Notes: generated by a model not told the origin, from the letters alone. A DNA stretch of 64,000 bases from Comamonas flocculans (GCF_007954405.1 NZ_CP042344.1:1612001-1676000), one strand, 5' to 3'. Shown: positions 36,445 to 46,687, counted from the first letter of the stretch. Made by a program: numbers and translations.

Positions 36445-37838
36445 CGCCGCTGGCGCGCCATGGCGACCCGATCGCCGCGATCGCCACCGCACCCGGACGC
36501 GGCGCGGTGGGCATTGTGCGGGTGTCCGGCCAGGGCCTGGCGGCGTTCGCAAGTGCGCTGCTCGGGCGCGAGTTGGCCGCGCGCCAGGTGCATTACCTGC
36601 CCTTCCCCGATGCACGCGGCGAGGCCATCGACCGGGGTCTGGCGTTGTGGTTTCCCGCGCCGCACAGCTACACCGGCGAGGACGTGCTGGAGTTGCAGGC
36701 GCATGGCGGGCCGGTGGTGCTGCAACTGCTGCTCTCGCGCTGCCTGGAGGTGGCGCAAGGCGTGCTGCCGCGCCTGCGCCTGGCCGAGCCGGGCGAGTTC
36801 ACCGAGCGTGCCTTCCTCAACGACAAGCTCGACCTGGCCCAGGCCGAAGCCGTCGCGGACCTGATCGACGCCAGCACCGAGACGGCGGCGCGCAGCGCGG
36901 CGCGATCCTTGTCGGGCGCGTTTTCCACCGAGGTACACGTGCTGCGCGACGCGCTGGTGCACCTGCGCATGCTGGTCGAGGCGACGCTGGATTTTCCTGA
37001 GGAGGAAATCGACTTCTTGCGCAAGGCCGACGCGCGCGGGCAGCTATCAAAATTGCAGGAACAGGTGGCGGCGGTGCTGCGCCAGGCCCGCCAGGGCGCG
37101 CTGCTGCGCGAGGGCATCACCGTGGTCATCGCGGGGCAGCCCAACGTGGGCAAGAGCTCGCTGCTCAATGCGCTCGCCGGGGCGGAGCTGGCCATCGTCA
37201 CGCCGATCGCCGGCACCACGCGCGACATGGTGCGCCAGACCATACAGATCGAGGGCGTGCCGCTGCACGTGATCGACACCGCCGGCCTGCGCGAGAGCGC
37301 CGACGAGGTCGAGCGCATGGGCATCGCGCGCGCCTGGCAGCAGATCCGCCAGGCCGATGCCCTGCTGTTCCTGCACGACCTGACGCGCCGCGGTGACGCC
37401 GGCTACGAGCGCGCCGAGGCGCAGCTGGCGGCCGAGCTGGGCCAGGGGCCGGGGCGCGCCACCCGCGTGATCGACGTCTGGAACAAGGCCGACGCCGCCC
37501 CCGAAGGCGTCGTGGGGTCGGGCACGGCGGGCGTGGTGCTCTCGGCGCGCACCGGCCAGGGGCTGGCCGAGCTGCGCCGCGCGCTCTTGCAGGCCGTGGG
37601 CTGGCAGGCCGCGCCCGAAGGCGTGTTCATCGCGCGCGAGCGGCATCTGCAGGCCCTGCAGGCGCTGCGGCAGCACCTGCGCCAGGCGCTGAAGTGGCTG
37701 GATGCGCCCGAGCCGGCGCTCGACCTGCTGGCCGAGGAGCTGCGCCTGGGCCAGCAGGCGCTGGGCGCGATCACCGGGGAATTCACCGCCGATGATCTGC
37801 TGGGCACGATTTTTTCGCGTTTTTGCATCGGCAAGTAG
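36441..37838 (+). CDS. mnmE: tRNA modification GTPase MnmE
   Basis: 465 residues. Domains: an N-terminal folate-binding part ([20 protein letters not shown]), a helical domain, and a GTPase domain with G1 GQPNVGKSS, the switch [10 protein letters not shown]3 DTAGL, G4 NKAD, and the C-terminal CIGK. MnmE with MnmG makes the xnm5U modification at the wobble base of tRNAs. It overlaps the MFS gene by 4 nt. An exact TTTTGATAGCTG dispersed-repeat core sits inside the gene at 37041-37052, in the linker before the G domain, creating rare codons CTA and TCA. Confidence 0.97.
   Translation: MTPLARHGDPIAAIATAPGRGAVGIVRVSGQGLAAFASALLGRELAARQVHYLPFPDARGEAIDRGLALWFPAPHSYTGEDVLELQAHGGPVVLQLLLSRCLEVAQGVLPRLRLAEPGEFTERAFLNDKLDLAQAEAVADLIDASTETAARSAARSLSGAFSTEVHVLRDALVHLRMLVEATLDFPEEEIDFLRKADARGQLSKLQEQVAAVLRQARQGALLREGITVVIAGQPNVGKSSLLNALAGAELAIVTPIAGTTRDMVRQTIQIEGVPLHVIDTAGLRESADEVERMGIARAWQQIRQADALLFLHDLTRRGDAGYERAEAQLAAELGQGPGRATRVIDVWNKADAAPEGVVGSGTAGVVLSARTGQGLAELRRALLQAVGWQAAPEGVFIARERHLQALQALRQHLRQALKWLDAPEPALDLLAEELRLGQQALGAITGEFTADDLLGTIFSRFCIGK
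37041..37052 (-). repeat. 12-bp core of dispersed repeat inside mnmE
   Basis: CAGCTATCAAAA on the plus strand, i.e. TTTTGATAGCTG on the minus strand, identical to 46621-46632. It encodes QLSK in a surface linker of MnmE using codons uncommon in the rest of the gene. It could be a relic of an insertion, or chance. Confidence 0.45.
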
Positions 37839-37949
37839 GCGTGCTGGCTGGCGCGCGCTGTCGTGCCGGCGCGACGCGCTCCCCGGTGGGCGGCGGCGGA
37901 CACTGCTTTCGCTTGCCAGAGTGGCGCAGTCGCGCTACCTTGTGGAGCC

Positions 37950-38444
37950 ATGTCCAGCGAGCACTACTCCCCGACGACCATAGACCAGCTGCAGGCGCTG
38001 GTGAGCGCGATCCAGCAGGCGCCCGAGGGCGACAGCCTGGGCGGCGGGCTCAGCGCGGCCCAGTGGGCGCTGGTGGCGCCCTACCTGCAGCCGCTGGAGC
38101 TGGGACCGAGCCAGGTGCTGTTCGACCAGGGTAGCACCGACCGCTCGCTCTACCTGATCGAAAGCGGCTCGCTGAGCGTGCACTACCAGGACGCGAAGCA
38201 ACGCGTGCGCCTGGCCATCGTCGGCAGCGGCTCGGTGGTGGGCGAGGGGGCCTTCTTTTCGCACCGGGCACGCAGCGCCACGGTGCAATCCAATGGCGTG
38301 AGCCGGCTGTGGGGCCTGACGCCATTGCGTTTCGGCGAGTTGTCCAACCGCCAGCCGACCGCGGCCCTGGCGCTGGTGATGGCCGTCGGCGGCGTGCTGG
38401 CCAAGCGCCTGGCGAACCGGCGCCTGCGGGTGGCGGCAACTTGA
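37950..38444 (+). CDS. Cyclic nucleotide-binding domain protein without HTH
   Basis: 164 residues. Residues 40-130 form a Crp-like beta-roll: LELGPSQVLFDQGSTDRSLYLIESGSLSV, then VGSGSVVGEGAFFSHRARSATVQ. The usual phosphate-binding RxA pair is present in RARSATV. The protein ends after the dimerisation helix (ALALVMAVGGVLAKRL), so there is no DNA-binding domain. It may be a stand-alone cAMP/c-di-GMP sensor or a protein partner. The ATG giving MSSEHYSP is preferred over an earlier in-frame ATG at 37863. Confidence 0.8.
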   Translation: MSSEHYSPTTIDQLQALVSAIQQAPEGDSLGGGLSAAQWALVAPYLQPLELGPSQVLFDQGSTDRSLYLIESGSLSVHYQDAKQRVRLAIVGSGSVVGEGAFFSHRARSATVQSNGVSRLWGLTPLRFGELSNRQPTAALALVMAVGGVLAKRLANRRLRVAAT

Positions 38445-38509
38445 TTGGGCATTCGCGGGTCGGACGTTAAACTGCACCGCTGCCGACCCATACGTTTTCA
38501 GAGGTAAGC

Positions 38510-39238
38510 ATGTCGCTGCTGAGCTGGCTTTTCCCGTCCAAAACCAAAGGCGCGGTGCGCAATGCGTCGCCTGCCGCGCAGGCCGGGGCCGAGCGCTCGG
38601 CCAGTGAACGCACGCAGCGGCGCGAGCATCTGTACCTGGCGGTGCGCGATGCCATGGTGCGCTCGGCGGTGCTCTCCTCGGGCTACAAGTTCAAGGTCCT
38701 CTCGCTCGACACGGAGGGGCGCCAGTTCCTGGTGATGATAGACATCGCTCCGGGCTACGGTGCCGACACCGCGCGCCAGGGCCAGATGGAAGAGCTGCTG
38801 GTGCGCACCGCCAAGTCGCGTTTTCACGTGGAGGTGTCGGCGGTCTACTGGCGCCTGAACACGGCGCTGGCGGGGCCGGACCGGCCGCTGGTGGTCACGC
38901 CCTCGGTGGCGATGGCTCCGGAGCCGCCGCCAGCTCCCGTCCAGGCGCCCGCGCCGGCGGTGGCTGCGCCCGCCCCCGCCCCGCTTGCGCCTTCCGCCCC
39001 CGAGCCCGCATCCGAAGACGACGCCGACTTCGAGCCCATCGCGCCGGACGAGGTCGAGGCTTTCAAGCAGGCGCTGCGCAGGTCCGCGCCACCGCCCGCG
39101 CCCGTGGCTCCGCCCAAGGTGCAGCCGGGTCGCAGCGAAGGCGGCGCGGCGGCCGACGGTTTCGTCGATACCTTGATCGTGGACGAGGAAGAACGCGCCT
39201 CGCGTCTGGGCGCAACCCAGTACGGCGAGCTGCGCTGA
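38510..39238 (+). CDS. Conserved-looking protein of unknown function with Pro/Ala linker
   Basis: 242 residues, no signal peptide. Residues 35-125 are a compact charged domain (REHLYLAVRDAMVRSAVLSSGYKFKVLS..FLVMIDIAPGYG). A Pro/Ala-rich linker of about 40 residues follows, then an acidic tail (SEDDADFEPIAPDEVEAFKQAL). The final segment FVDTLIVDEEERASRLGATQYGELR looks like a short conserved motif. It is preceded by GAGGTAAGC before the ATG. No family recognised. It is convergent with apt. Confidence 0.68.
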   Translation: MSLLSWLFPSKTKGAVRNASPAAQAGAERSASERTQRREHLYLAVRDAMVRSAVLSSGYKFKVLSLDTEGRQFLVMIDIAPGYGADTARQGQMEELLVRTAKSRFHVEVSAVYWRLNTALAGPDRPLVVTPSVAMAPEPPPAPVQAPAPAVAAPAPAPLAPSAPEPASEDDADFEPIAPDEVEAFKQALRRSAPPPAPVAPPKVQPGRSEGGAAADGFVDTLIVDEEERASRLGATQYGELR

Positions 39239-39249
39239 ACCCGGCCCGC

Positions 39250-39807
39250 TCAGTTCCCGCCGCCGAAATCCACCAGCGTAAACAGCGCCAGACCGGCTTC
39301 GCGCAGCCGCTGCGAGCCCCCAAGCTCGGGCAGGTCCACGATGGCCGCGCCCTCGAAGACCTCGGCGCCGAGCTTTTCCAGCAGCTTCTTGCCGGCCATC
39401 ATGGTGCCGCCGGTGGCGATCAGGTCGTCCACCACCAGCACCCGGTCGCCGGGGCGCACCGCGTCGGCGTGCAGTTCCACCGTGGCGCTGCCGTATTCCA
39501 GCTCGTACGTTTCCTGCACCGTGGTGAAGGGCAGCTTGCCCTTCTTGCGTATCGGCACGAAGCCCAGGCCGAGCTCGTAGGCCAGCACCGAACCGATGAT
39601 GAAGCCGCGGGCGTCCAGCCCGGCGACCACGTCCGGACGCTGAGCGCGGTCCATGTAGCGGTGCACGAAGGTGTCGATCAGCACGCGAAAGACGCGCGGG
39701 TCCTGCAGCAGCGGGGTGATGTCGCGAAACTGCACGCCCGGCGCCGGCCAGTCGGGCACGGTGCGGATGTGTGAGCGCAGGTAGTCGGTGATGCTGGGCG
39801 TGGGCAT
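39250..39807 (-). CDS. apt: Adenine phosphoribosyltransferase
   Basis: 185 residues. PRPP-binding loop [14 protein letters not shown] near residue 123, and the N-terminal [17 protein letters not shown] typical of Apt. It salvages adenine to AMP with PRPP. The start [14 protein letters not shown] matches the family; length is close to E. coli Apt (183). It lies alone on the minus strand, diverging from kdsD with 88 nt between the starts. Confidence 0.95.
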   Translation of the reverse strand: MPTPSITDYLRSHIRTVPDWPAPGVQFRDITPLLQDPRVFRVLIDTFVHRYMDRAQRPDVVAGLDARGFIIGSVLAYELGLGFVPIRKKGKLPFTTVQETYELEYGSATVELHADAVRPGDRVLVVDDLIATGGTMMAGKKLLEKLGAEVFEGAAIVDLPELGGSQRLREAGLALFTLVDFGGGN

Positions 39808-39895
39808 GGCGTCCTGGGGTGGTGGCCGGCGGGCCGGCCGGTGTCGGGGCTGTGGCAGGCGCTATTGTGCGATGCTGCGCCGATAGAATTTGCCC

Positions 39896-40894
39896 ATGAC
39901 CCCTGCCACCGACACCCTGCCCGTCGACGCCGCGCGCATCCTGCGGCTCGGGCGCGAAGCCTGCGCGATCGAGGCCCTGGCGCTCGAGCAGATGGGCCAG
40001 CGCCTGGGCGCGCCCTTCGTGGCCGCGGTGCAGCGGATCCTGGCCACGCGCGGGCGGGTCGTGGTCATGGGCATGGGCAAGAGCGGGCACGTCGGGCGCA
40101 AGATTGCCGCCACGCTCGCCTCCACCGGCACGCCGGCCTTCTTCGTGCATCCGGCCGAGGCCAGCCACGGCGACCTCGGCATGGTCACCGCCGACGACCT
40201 GGTGCTGGCGCTGTCCTACAGCGGCGAGAGCAACGAGATCACCCTGCTGCTGCCGGTGCTCAAGCGCCAGGGCGTGCCGCTGGTGGCGCTCACCGGCGGC
40301 CTGCAGTCGTCGCTCGCGCGCCATGCAGACATCGTGCTGGACTGCAGCGTGCAGCGCGAAGCCTGCCCGCTCAACCTCGCGCCCACCGCCAGCACCACCG
40401 CGCAGATCGCCATGGGCGACGCACTGGCCGTGGCGCTGCTGGATGCGCGCGGTTTCCGCTCCGAAGACTTCGCGCGTTCGCATCCGGGCGGCGCGCTGGG
40501 CCGGCGGCTGCTGACCCTGGTGCGCGACGTCATGCGCGCGGGCGAGCAGGTGCCGCGCGTGCCGCCCCAGGCCGACTTCAGCACGCTGATGCGCGAAATG
40601 AGCGCCAAGGCCGTGGGCGCGGCCGCCGTGATCGATGCCGATGGCGCGCCCCTGGGCATCTTCACCGACGGCGACCTGCGCCGGCGCATCGAGGCCGGGG
40701 CCGACCTGCTGCACCTGCAGGCCGCACAGCTCATGCATGCGGCGCCGCGCATCATCGCGGCCACCGCGCTGGCCGCCGACGCGGCCCAGCTCATGGAGCA
40801 GCACCACATCACCAGCGTGCTGGTGGTCGATGCGCACGGCAAGCTGGTGGGCATCGTGCACATCGGCGACCTGCTGCGCGCCAAGGTCATCTGA
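39896..40894 (+). CDS. kdsD: Arabinose-5-phosphate isomerase
   Basis: 332 residues: an N-terminal SIS sugar-isomerase domain (GMGKSGHVGRKIAATLASTG, AEASHGDLGM, SYSGESNEI) and a C-terminal pair of CBS domains (IFTDGDLRRRIEAG, IVHIGDLLRAKVI). It converts ribulose-5-phosphate to arabinose-5-phosphate, the first step to Kdo for LPS. I chose the ATG at 39896 over TTG 39890. Its stop overlaps the kdsC start by one base (TGATG). First gene of an LPS operon. Confidence 0.94.
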   Translation: MTPATDTLPVDAARILRLGREACAIEALALEQMGQRLGAPFVAAVQRILATRGRVVVMGMGKSGHVGRKIAATLASTGTPAFFVHPAEASHGDLGMVTADDLVLALSYSGESNEITLLLPVLKRQGVPLVALTGGLQSSLARHADIVLDCSVQREACPLNLAPTASTTAQIAMGDALAVALLDARGFRSEDFARSHPGGALGRRLLTLVRDVMRAGEQVPRVPPQADFSTLMREMSAKAVGAAAVIDADGAPLGIFTDGDLRRRIEAGADLLHLQAAQLMHAAPRIIAATALAADAAQLMEQHHITSVLVVDAHGKLVGIVHIGDLLRAKVI

Positions 40895-41457
40895 TGGCCG
40901 AGCCGTTGCCGCCGCTGGTGCCTGTGCCCGAATTCGCGCCGCAGCTGCTGCTGCGCACCCAGCCGGTGCGCGCCCTCATCCTCGACGTCGACGGCGTGCT
41001 CACCGACGGCGGTTTGTACTTTTCGGGCGAGGGCGAGGTGCTCAAGCGCTTCGATTCGCTGGACGGCCACGGCCTGAAGCTGCTGCAGCAGGCCGGCATC
41101 ACGCCCGTGGTGGTGAGCGGGCGCGACGCGCCGGCGCTGCGCGTGCGCCTGGCCGCGCTGGGCATCACGCACCAGCGCCTGGGCGTCGAGGCCAAGCTGC
41201 CTGCCGCGCAGGCCCTGCTGGCCGAGCTGGCGCTGGGCTGGGGCGAGGTGGCGGTGATCGGCGACGACTGGCCGGACCTGCCCTTGCTGCGCCGCGCCCA
41301 GTTGGCCTGCGCGCCGGCGCAGGCGCATGCGCAGGCACGCGCACTGGCGCACTACCGCACGCTGGCCGCGGGCGGGCACGGCGCGGTGCGCGAACTGTGC
41401 GACCTGCTGTTGACCGCGGGCGGCCACTACGCGCGGCTGCTCGCGCAGCTGCCATGA
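40894..41457 (+). CDS. kdsC: 3-deoxy-D-manno-octulosonate 8-phosphate phosphatase
   Basis: 187 residues, HAD superfamily type C0 with no cap. Motif I LILDVDGVLTDGGLYFS, motif II VVVSGRDAP, and VIGDDWPDLPLL (motif IV, with Asp pair). It removes phosphate from Kdo-8-P, giving Kdo. It is fused by overlap to kdsD upstream and lptC downstream (ATGA). The first 25 residues are a proline-rich extension compared with E. coli KdsC (188), but overall length is the same. Confidence 0.94.
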   Translation: MAEPLPPLVPVPEFAPQLLLRTQPVRALILDVDGVLTDGGLYFSGEGEVLKRFDSLDGHGLKLLQQAGITPVVVSGRDAPALRVRLAALGITHQRLGVEAKLPAAQALLAELALGWGEVAVIGDDWPDLPLLRRAQLACAPAQAHAQARALAHYRTLAAGGHGAVRELCDLLLTAGGHYARLLAQLP

Positions 41458-42086
41458 AGGTGCTGAGCTGGCCGCGGGCGTGGGAGCGCATCACGCTGTA
41501 TCTGCCATTGAGCCTCATGGGTTTGCTGGCGCTGGGCACCTGGTGGCTGGTGCGCAATGCTCCGCAGGCGCTGCCGGCCCAGACCCAGAGCGCTCCGCGC
41601 CACGAAGCGGACTACTACATGCGCGACTTCGCAGTGCGCTCCTTCGACGCCGAAGGACGGCTGCAAAGCGTGATCAAAGGGGGTCTGGCACGCCACTTTC
41701 CGGACACCGACACGCTGGAGATCGAACAGGTGGACATCCGCTCCACCGGTGCCGATGGCCGCGTGATGACCGCCATCGCGCAGCGCGGCCTGAGCAATGC
41801 CGACGGCTCCGAAGTGAGCCTGCTGGGCGACGCGGTGGTCGAGCGCAACGCGCCGGCCGTGGCCGGGCAGCGTAGCAGGCCGGCGCTGCGCCTGGAGGGC
41901 CAGGCATTGCACGCCTGGGTGGAACAGGAGCGGGTGCAGTCGCACGAGCCGGTCACGCTGATCCAGGGCGGCGACCGGGTGACGGCCGACACCATGGACT
42001 ACGACAACAAGTCCGGCGTGCTCAAGATGGATGGCAACGTGCGCGGCCTGGTGCAACCGCGGCGCGCCGGGGCCGCGCCGCGATGA
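41454..42086 (+). CDS. lptC: LPS export protein LptC
   Basis: 210 residues. A single N-terminal membrane anchor (ITLYLPLSLMGLLALGTWWLV) is followed by a periplasmic LptC beta-jellyroll: DYYMRDFAVRSFDAEG, LARHFPDTDTLEIEQVDI, DRVTADTMDYDNKSGVLKM. LptC bridges the LptBFG transporter and periplasmic LptA in LPS transport. It overlaps kdsC and the next gene by 4 nt each. lptA and lptB, commonly next, are not in the window. Confidence 0.92.
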   Translation: MKVLSWPRAWERITLYLPLSLMGLLALGTWWLVRNAPQALPAQTQSAPRHEADYYMRDFAVRSFDAEGRLQSVIKGGLARHFPDTDTLEIEQVDIRSTGADGRVMTAIAQRGLSNADGSEVSLLGDAVVERNAPAVAGQRSRPALRLEGQALHAWVEQERVQSHEPVTLIQGGDRVTADTMDYDNKSGVLKMDGNVRGLVQPRRAGAAPR

Positions 42087-42865
42087 GCGCGCCCGCGCCC
42101 CTGGTCTTCATCACCGGTGCCTCCAGCGGCATTGGCCAGGCGCTGGCAGAACGCTACCTGGCCGACGGCTGGCGCCTGGCGCTGGTGGCGCGCCGGGGCG
42201 AAGCGCTGCAGGCCTGGCGCCAGGGCGCCGGCGCAGGGTCCGAGCGCTGCACCATCCATGTGGCCGACGTCACCGACGCTGCGGCCGTCGCGCGGGCCGC
42301 GCAGGCCTGCATGCAGCATCAGGGCGTGCCCGACGTGGTCATCGCCAATGCCGGCATCAGCGTCGGCATGGACCCGGCCCGGGCCGAGGACCTTGCGGTA
42401 CTGCAACAGCTTCTAGGCACCAACGTGGGCGGCCTGGCCGCGACGCTGCAGCCCTTCGTCGCGCCCATGATGCAACGCGGGCATGGGCGCCTCGTGGGCG
42501 TGGCCAGCGTTGCCGGCGTGCGCGGCCTGCCCGGGCATGCGGCGTATTGCGCCAGCAAGGCGGCCGTGATCAGCTATTGCGAGAGTCTGCGCAGCCAGCT
42601 GGCCGGCAGCGGCGTGCGCGTGCTCACGCTGTGTCCGGGTTTCGTTGCCACGCCGCTGACCGCGCGCAACCGCTATGCGATGCCTTTTTTGCTCGATGCG
42701 CCGGAATTCGCCCGGCGGGCGCGCCGTGCGATAGCCGGACGCGCCAGCTACCGCGTCATCCCCTGGCAGATGGGGCTGCTTGCGCGCATCTTGCCGCTGC
42801 TGCCCGATGCGGTGTTCGATCGCCTGATGGCCGCGCAGCCGCGCAAGCGGCGCGCGGGGGAGTGA
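42083..42865 (+). CDS. Short-chain dehydrogenase/reductase
   Basis: 260 residues. Rossmann fold with TGASSGIG at residues 11-18, NAG in IANAGISVG, catalytic Ser in VASVAGV and YCASK (Tyr-x3-Lys) near residue 155, so a classical SDR. The C-terminal part (MGLLARILPLLPDAVFDRLM) is hydrophobic, which may indicate membrane contact, as in YqjQ/DltE-like members. It overlaps lptC by 4 nt, where lptA often lies in related operons. Substrate unknown; its linkage suggests a lipid or LPS role. Confidence 0.88.
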   Translation: MSAPAPLVFITGASSGIGQALAERYLADGWRLALVARRGEALQAWRQGAGAGSERCTIHVADVTDAAAVARAAQACMQHQGVPDVVIANAGISVGMDPARAEDLAVLQQLLGTNVGGLAATLQPFVAPMMQRGHGRLVGVASVAGVRGLPGHAAYCASKAAVISYCESLRSQLAGSGVRVLTLCPGFVATPLTARNRYAMPFLLDAPEFARRARRAIAGRASYRVIPWQMGLLARILPLLPDAVFDRLMAAQPRKRRAGE

Positions 42866-42892
42866 GGTTGGCGAGCGGCGCGGACAGCAAAA

Positions 42893-42915
42893 AGGCTCCC
42901 GCAGGAGCCTCTTTT
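42893..42915. terminator. Bidirectional intrinsic terminator
   Basis: AGGCTCC (42893-42899) and GGAGCCT (42904-42910), 4-nt loop, with CTTTT on the right and AAAAA on the left, so it has a T-run in both directions. It ends the kdsD operon (+) and the RNA-binding protein gene (-), which converge here. Confidence 0.85.
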
Positions 42916-42932
42916 CAAGCAGAGCGCGCGTT

Positions 42933-43340
42933 TCAGTAACCGCCGCCGTCGTAGCCGCCGCGGCCACCGCCGTTGCGACCACCGCCGCCGTAGGGGCTGC
43001 GAAAACCGCCGCCGCCTTCACCGCGGCCGCCACCGAAGCCACCGCCACCGCTGCGGCCACCGCCAAAACCGCCGGAACGCGGAGGGCGCGGCTCCATCGG
43101 ACGGGCCTCGTTGACCACCAGGCTGCGCCCGCCCAGAGGCTGGCCGTTCATGCCGTTGATGGCCTGCTGCGCCTCGGCGTCGCTGCCCATTTCGACGAAG
43201 CCAAAGCCCTTGGAGCGACCGGTGTCGCGCTCCATCATGACCTTGGCGCTGGTGACCGCACCGAATTGGCCAAAGGCCTGTTGCAGATCTTCGTCGCGCA
43301 CCGAATAAGGCAGATTGCCGACGTACAGTTTGTTGCCCAT
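42933..43340 (-). CDS. Glycine-rich RNA-binding protein (RRM)
   Basis: 135 residues. One RRM with RNP2 KLYVGNLPY at residues 4-12 and RNP1 KGFGFVEM near residue 45. The C-terminal 55 residues are a Gly/Arg tail (GGFGGGRSGGGGFGGGRGE). Such small RRM proteins in cyanobacteria and betaproteobacteria are thought to be cold-shock RNA chaperones. AGGAG lies about 10 nt before the ATG. The 226-nt upstream spacer contains a strong hairpin (43452-43473) that could be in its leader. Confidence 0.9.
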   Translation of the reverse strand: MGNKLYVGNLPYSVRDEDLQQAFGQFGAVTSAKVMMERDTGRSKGFGFVEMGSDAEAQQAINGMNGQPLGGRSLVVNEARPMEPRPPRSGGFGGGRSGGGGFGGGRGEGGGGFRSPYGGGGRNGGGRGGYDGGGY

Positions 43341-43451
43341 GAAATGGGACTCCTAATAAACAAAAAATGGAACCACGGAGTCCCGAAACCGCCACCAGTG
43401 AATCACCTAAGAAGCCCTATGCGCGAAAACCGACGGATCACCGTAACCTTC

Positions 43452-43473
43452 TTGGCGGGCGCACGCCCACCAA
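43452..43473. other. Hairpin in the spacer between the RRM gene and recQ
   Basis: TTGGCGGGCG (43452-43461) and CGCCCACCAA (43464-43473) pair at 9 of 10 positions. It lies 112 nt upstream of the RRM gene ATG and 95 nt downstream of the recQ stop, both on the minus strand. It may be a recQ terminator without a T-run, or part of the RRM 5' leader. The rest of 43341-43567 shows no gene. Confidence 0.4.
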
Positions 43474-43567
43474 TACGTTACTGTTCTGCAATTCGCGGGG
43501 CGGCGCAAGCGGTTTTTTCGGGGAAATCGTGCAATACGCAACACAATCGCGAAAAAACCGCCCTGAT

Positions 43568-45487
43568 TCAGTCCTGCGCCGAGCGGCAGACCTCGATGAC
43601 CTGCGCGCCGTAGGCGTCCAGGCGCTTGGCCCCCATGCCGGCAATGCCGTCCAGATCGGGCAACGCGCGCGGGTTGCGCTCGGCAATCGCCGCCAGCGTC
43701 GTGTCCTGGAACACCACGTAGGCGGGCAGGCCGTGCTCGCGCGCCACTTCGGCGCGCCAGGCCTTGAGGTTGATGAAGCGCACCTGGGCCTCGGGGCCGA
43801 GCGCGGCCGCCGCGGCTGCCACGCCCGCGCGCCGTGACCGGGATTTGCCGCGGGCCGCGGCGCTGGACTGGCGCAGCAGCACCTGCTGCTCGCCGCGCAG
43901 CAGGGACCGCGCCTGGGCGCCCAGGGTCAGCGTGTCGAAGGCGTGCCCGCTGTCGAGCACGACGCGGCGCACCTCGGCCGCGCCCAGGGCGAGCAGCTGG
44001 CGCAGCACCGCGCGCAACTGCCTTTCGGAATAGGCGGCGCCCAAGCCGAAGGTGGACAGCCCTTCATGGCCGAACTGGCGCACCTTGTCGCTGGCCTGGC
44101 CGCGCACAATGTCCATCAGGTGCCCCATGCCGAAGCTCAGGCCGCTGGCCTGATGCACGCGGTAGATGGTGGACAGCAGCTTGCGGGCGGCGTCGGTGCC
44201 ATCCCAGACGGCGGGCGGGTGCAGGCAGTTGTCGCAATTGCCGCAGGGCCCGGACGTCTCGCCGAAGTAGGCGAGCAGCCGCTGGCGGCGGCAGTCCGTG
44301 GCTTCGGCCAGCGCCAGCAGCGCGTCGAGCTTGCCGCGCAGCACCGCCTTGAATTCCTCGGCCGCCTCGCCTTCGTCGATCATGCGCCGCTGGTTCACCA
44401 CGTCCTGCAGGCCGTAGATCATCCAGGCGTCGGCCGCCAGGCCGTCGCGCCCCGCGCGCCCGGTTTCCTGGTAGTAGCCCTCGATGTTGCGCGGCATGTC
44501 CACGTGGGCGACGAAGCGCACGTCCGGCTTGTCTATGCCCATGCCGAAGGCGATGGTGGCCACCATCACGATGCCGTCCTCGCGCAGGAAGCGGTCCTGG
44601 TGGGCCTGGCGCAGCTCGGACGGCATGCCGGCGTGGTAGGGCAGCGCCTGCACGCCCGCGTCCGCCAGCGCCCGGGCCATTTCCTCCACGCGCCGGCGCG
44701 ACTGGCAGTAGACGATGCCGGCCTCGTGCGCGTGTTCCTGAGCGATGAAGCGCAGCAGCTGGGCCAGCGGCTCCTTCTTTTCCTCGACGTGGTAGCGGAT
44801 GTTGGGCCGGTCAAAGCTGCTGATGAACAGGCGCGCCGCCTGCAGTTGCAGGCCTTCGAGGATGTCCGCGCGCGTGAGCGCGTCGGCGGTGGCCGTGAGC
44901 GCGATGCGCGGCACGCCCGCATAGCGTTCGGCCAGCAGCGCCAGCTGGCGGTATTCGGGGCGAAAGTCGTGGCCCCACTGGCTCACGCAGTGCGCCTCGT
45001 CGATGGCCAGCAGCGCCAGCTGCCCGCGCGCGTGCAAGCCGTCCAGCAGCGCCAGGAAGCGCTCGGTCATCACGCGCTCGGGCGCGGCGTAGAGCAGCGT
45101 GAGTTCGCCCTCGGCCGTCTGCTGCTCCACCTTCAGCGTCTGCGGCCAGTCCAGCGTGGAGTTGAGAAAGGCCGCGGCCACGCCCGCCTCGCGCAGCGCG
45201 CCCACCTGATCGTGCATCAGCGCGATCAGCGGCGAGACCACGACGGTGATGCCGCACCCCGCGCGCTGGCGTGCAATCGCCGGAATCTGGTAGCACAGGC
45301 TTTTGCCTCCGCCCGTGGGCATGAGCACCAGGGCGTCACCGCCGGCGCTGACGTGCTCGACGATGTCCGCCTGCGGGCCACGGAAAGCCTCGTAGCCGAA
45401 AACCTCGTGCAGGATGTAAAGTGAAGAAGACAAGAAAACTATCCGAAAGATAGCTGCCAGCGCTTGCGGGGCAAGCGTTTGAGCCAT
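43568..45487 (-). CDS. recQ: ATP-dependent DNA helicase RecQ
   Basis: 639 residues. Helicase core: Walker [30 protein letters not shown], motif [12 protein letters not shown]. The RecQ-C zinc site is in [11 protein letters not shown], and an HRDC domain ends the protein ([19 protein letters not shown]). RecQ is a 3'-5' helicase in recombination and fork repair. The only ATG available before the core is at 45487; this makes the first 14 codons ([14 protein letters not shown]) come from the dispersed palindromic repeat. An alternative TTG start lies downstream. Confidence 0.95.
   Translation of the reverse strand: MAQTLAPQALAAIFRIVFLSSSLYILHEVFGYEAFRGPQADIVEHVSAGGDALVLMPTGGGKSLCYQIPAIARQRAGCGITVVVSPLIALMHDQVGALREAGVAAAFLNSTLDWPQTLKVEQQTAEGELTLLYAAPERVMTERFLALLDGLHARGQLALLAIDEAHCVSQWGHDFRPEYRQLALLAERYAGVPRIALTATADALTRADILEGLQLQAARLFISSFDRPNIRYHVEEKKEPLAQLLRFIAQEHAHEAGIVYCQSRRRVEEMARALADAGVQALPYHAGMPSELRQAHQDRFLREDGIVMVATIAFGMGIDKPDVRFVAHVDMPRNIEGYYQETGRAGRDGLAADAWMIYGLQDVVNQRRMIDEGEAAEEFKAVLRGKLDALLALAEATDCRRQRLLAYFGETSGPCGNCDNCLHPPAVWDGTDAARKLLSTIYRVHQASGLSFGMGHLMDIVRGQASDKVRQFGHEGLSTFGLGAAYSERQLRAVLRQLLALGAAEVRRVVLDSGHAFDTLTLGAQARSLLRGEQQVLLRQSSAAARGKSRSRRAGVAAAAAALGPEAQVRFINLKAWRAEVAREHGLPAYVVFQDTTLAAIAERNPRALPDLDGIAGMGAKRLDAYGAQVIEVCRSAQD
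45449..45477 (-). repeat. Dispersed palindromic repeat at recQ 5' end
   Basis: GATAGCTGCCAGCGCTTGC from 45449, then GGG, then GCAAGCG (45471-45477): a 7-bp perfect inverted repeat CGCTTGC/GCAAGCG with the TAGCTG core on its left flank. It overlaps the start of recQ and supplies its first codons. Related to 46621 and 37041. Confidence 0.65.
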
Positions 45488-45579
45488 ATTTCTTTCAAAA
45501 AATCCGATGGGGTCGTGGTGACCGGGTGCGGCGCCTATTGTCCGGCACGCGCGCAGCCTTGCCTTCCTACAATCGCCGC

Positions 45580-46614
<1,035 letters not shown>

Positions 46615-46620
46615 AGCTGC

Positions 46621-46661
46621 TTTTGATAGCTGGTGGCGACCGCCTGGCAAGCGTCAAAGCC
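46621..46661 (+). repeat. Dispersed repeat between metH1 and argC
   Basis: TTTTGATAGCTGGTGGCG followed by GCCTGGCAAGCGTCAAAG. The TTTTGATAGCTG core is identical to the minus-strand copy inside mnmE. Just after it AAGCC-TTGTTT-GGCTT (46658-46673) can form a hairpin. This is the spacer between two convergent genes, and it may serve as a terminator. Confidence 0.6.
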
Positions 46662-46687
46662 TTGTTTGGCTTGCAAACCTGACCAGA

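Noticed and set aside
39865..39889. TTGTGC / TAGAAT promoter-like pair before kdsD
   Set aside because: Spacing is only 13 nt and transcription would start at the ATG, so it is not a credible promoter.
38498..40861. Minus-strand open frame of 787 codons spanning apt and kdsD
   Set aside because: It crosses several well-supported genes, including apt in another minus-strand frame; no motif is seen.
43367..43837. Plus-strand open frame running from the spacer into recQ antisense
   Set aside because: Most of it is antisense to the recQ HRDC end; no ribosome-binding site or recognisable domain.
46615..46687. Possible tRNA-sized structured spacer between metH1 and argC
   Set aside because: There is no T-loop or anticodon arm pattern; the sequence fits the dispersed TAGCTG element and a small hairpin.
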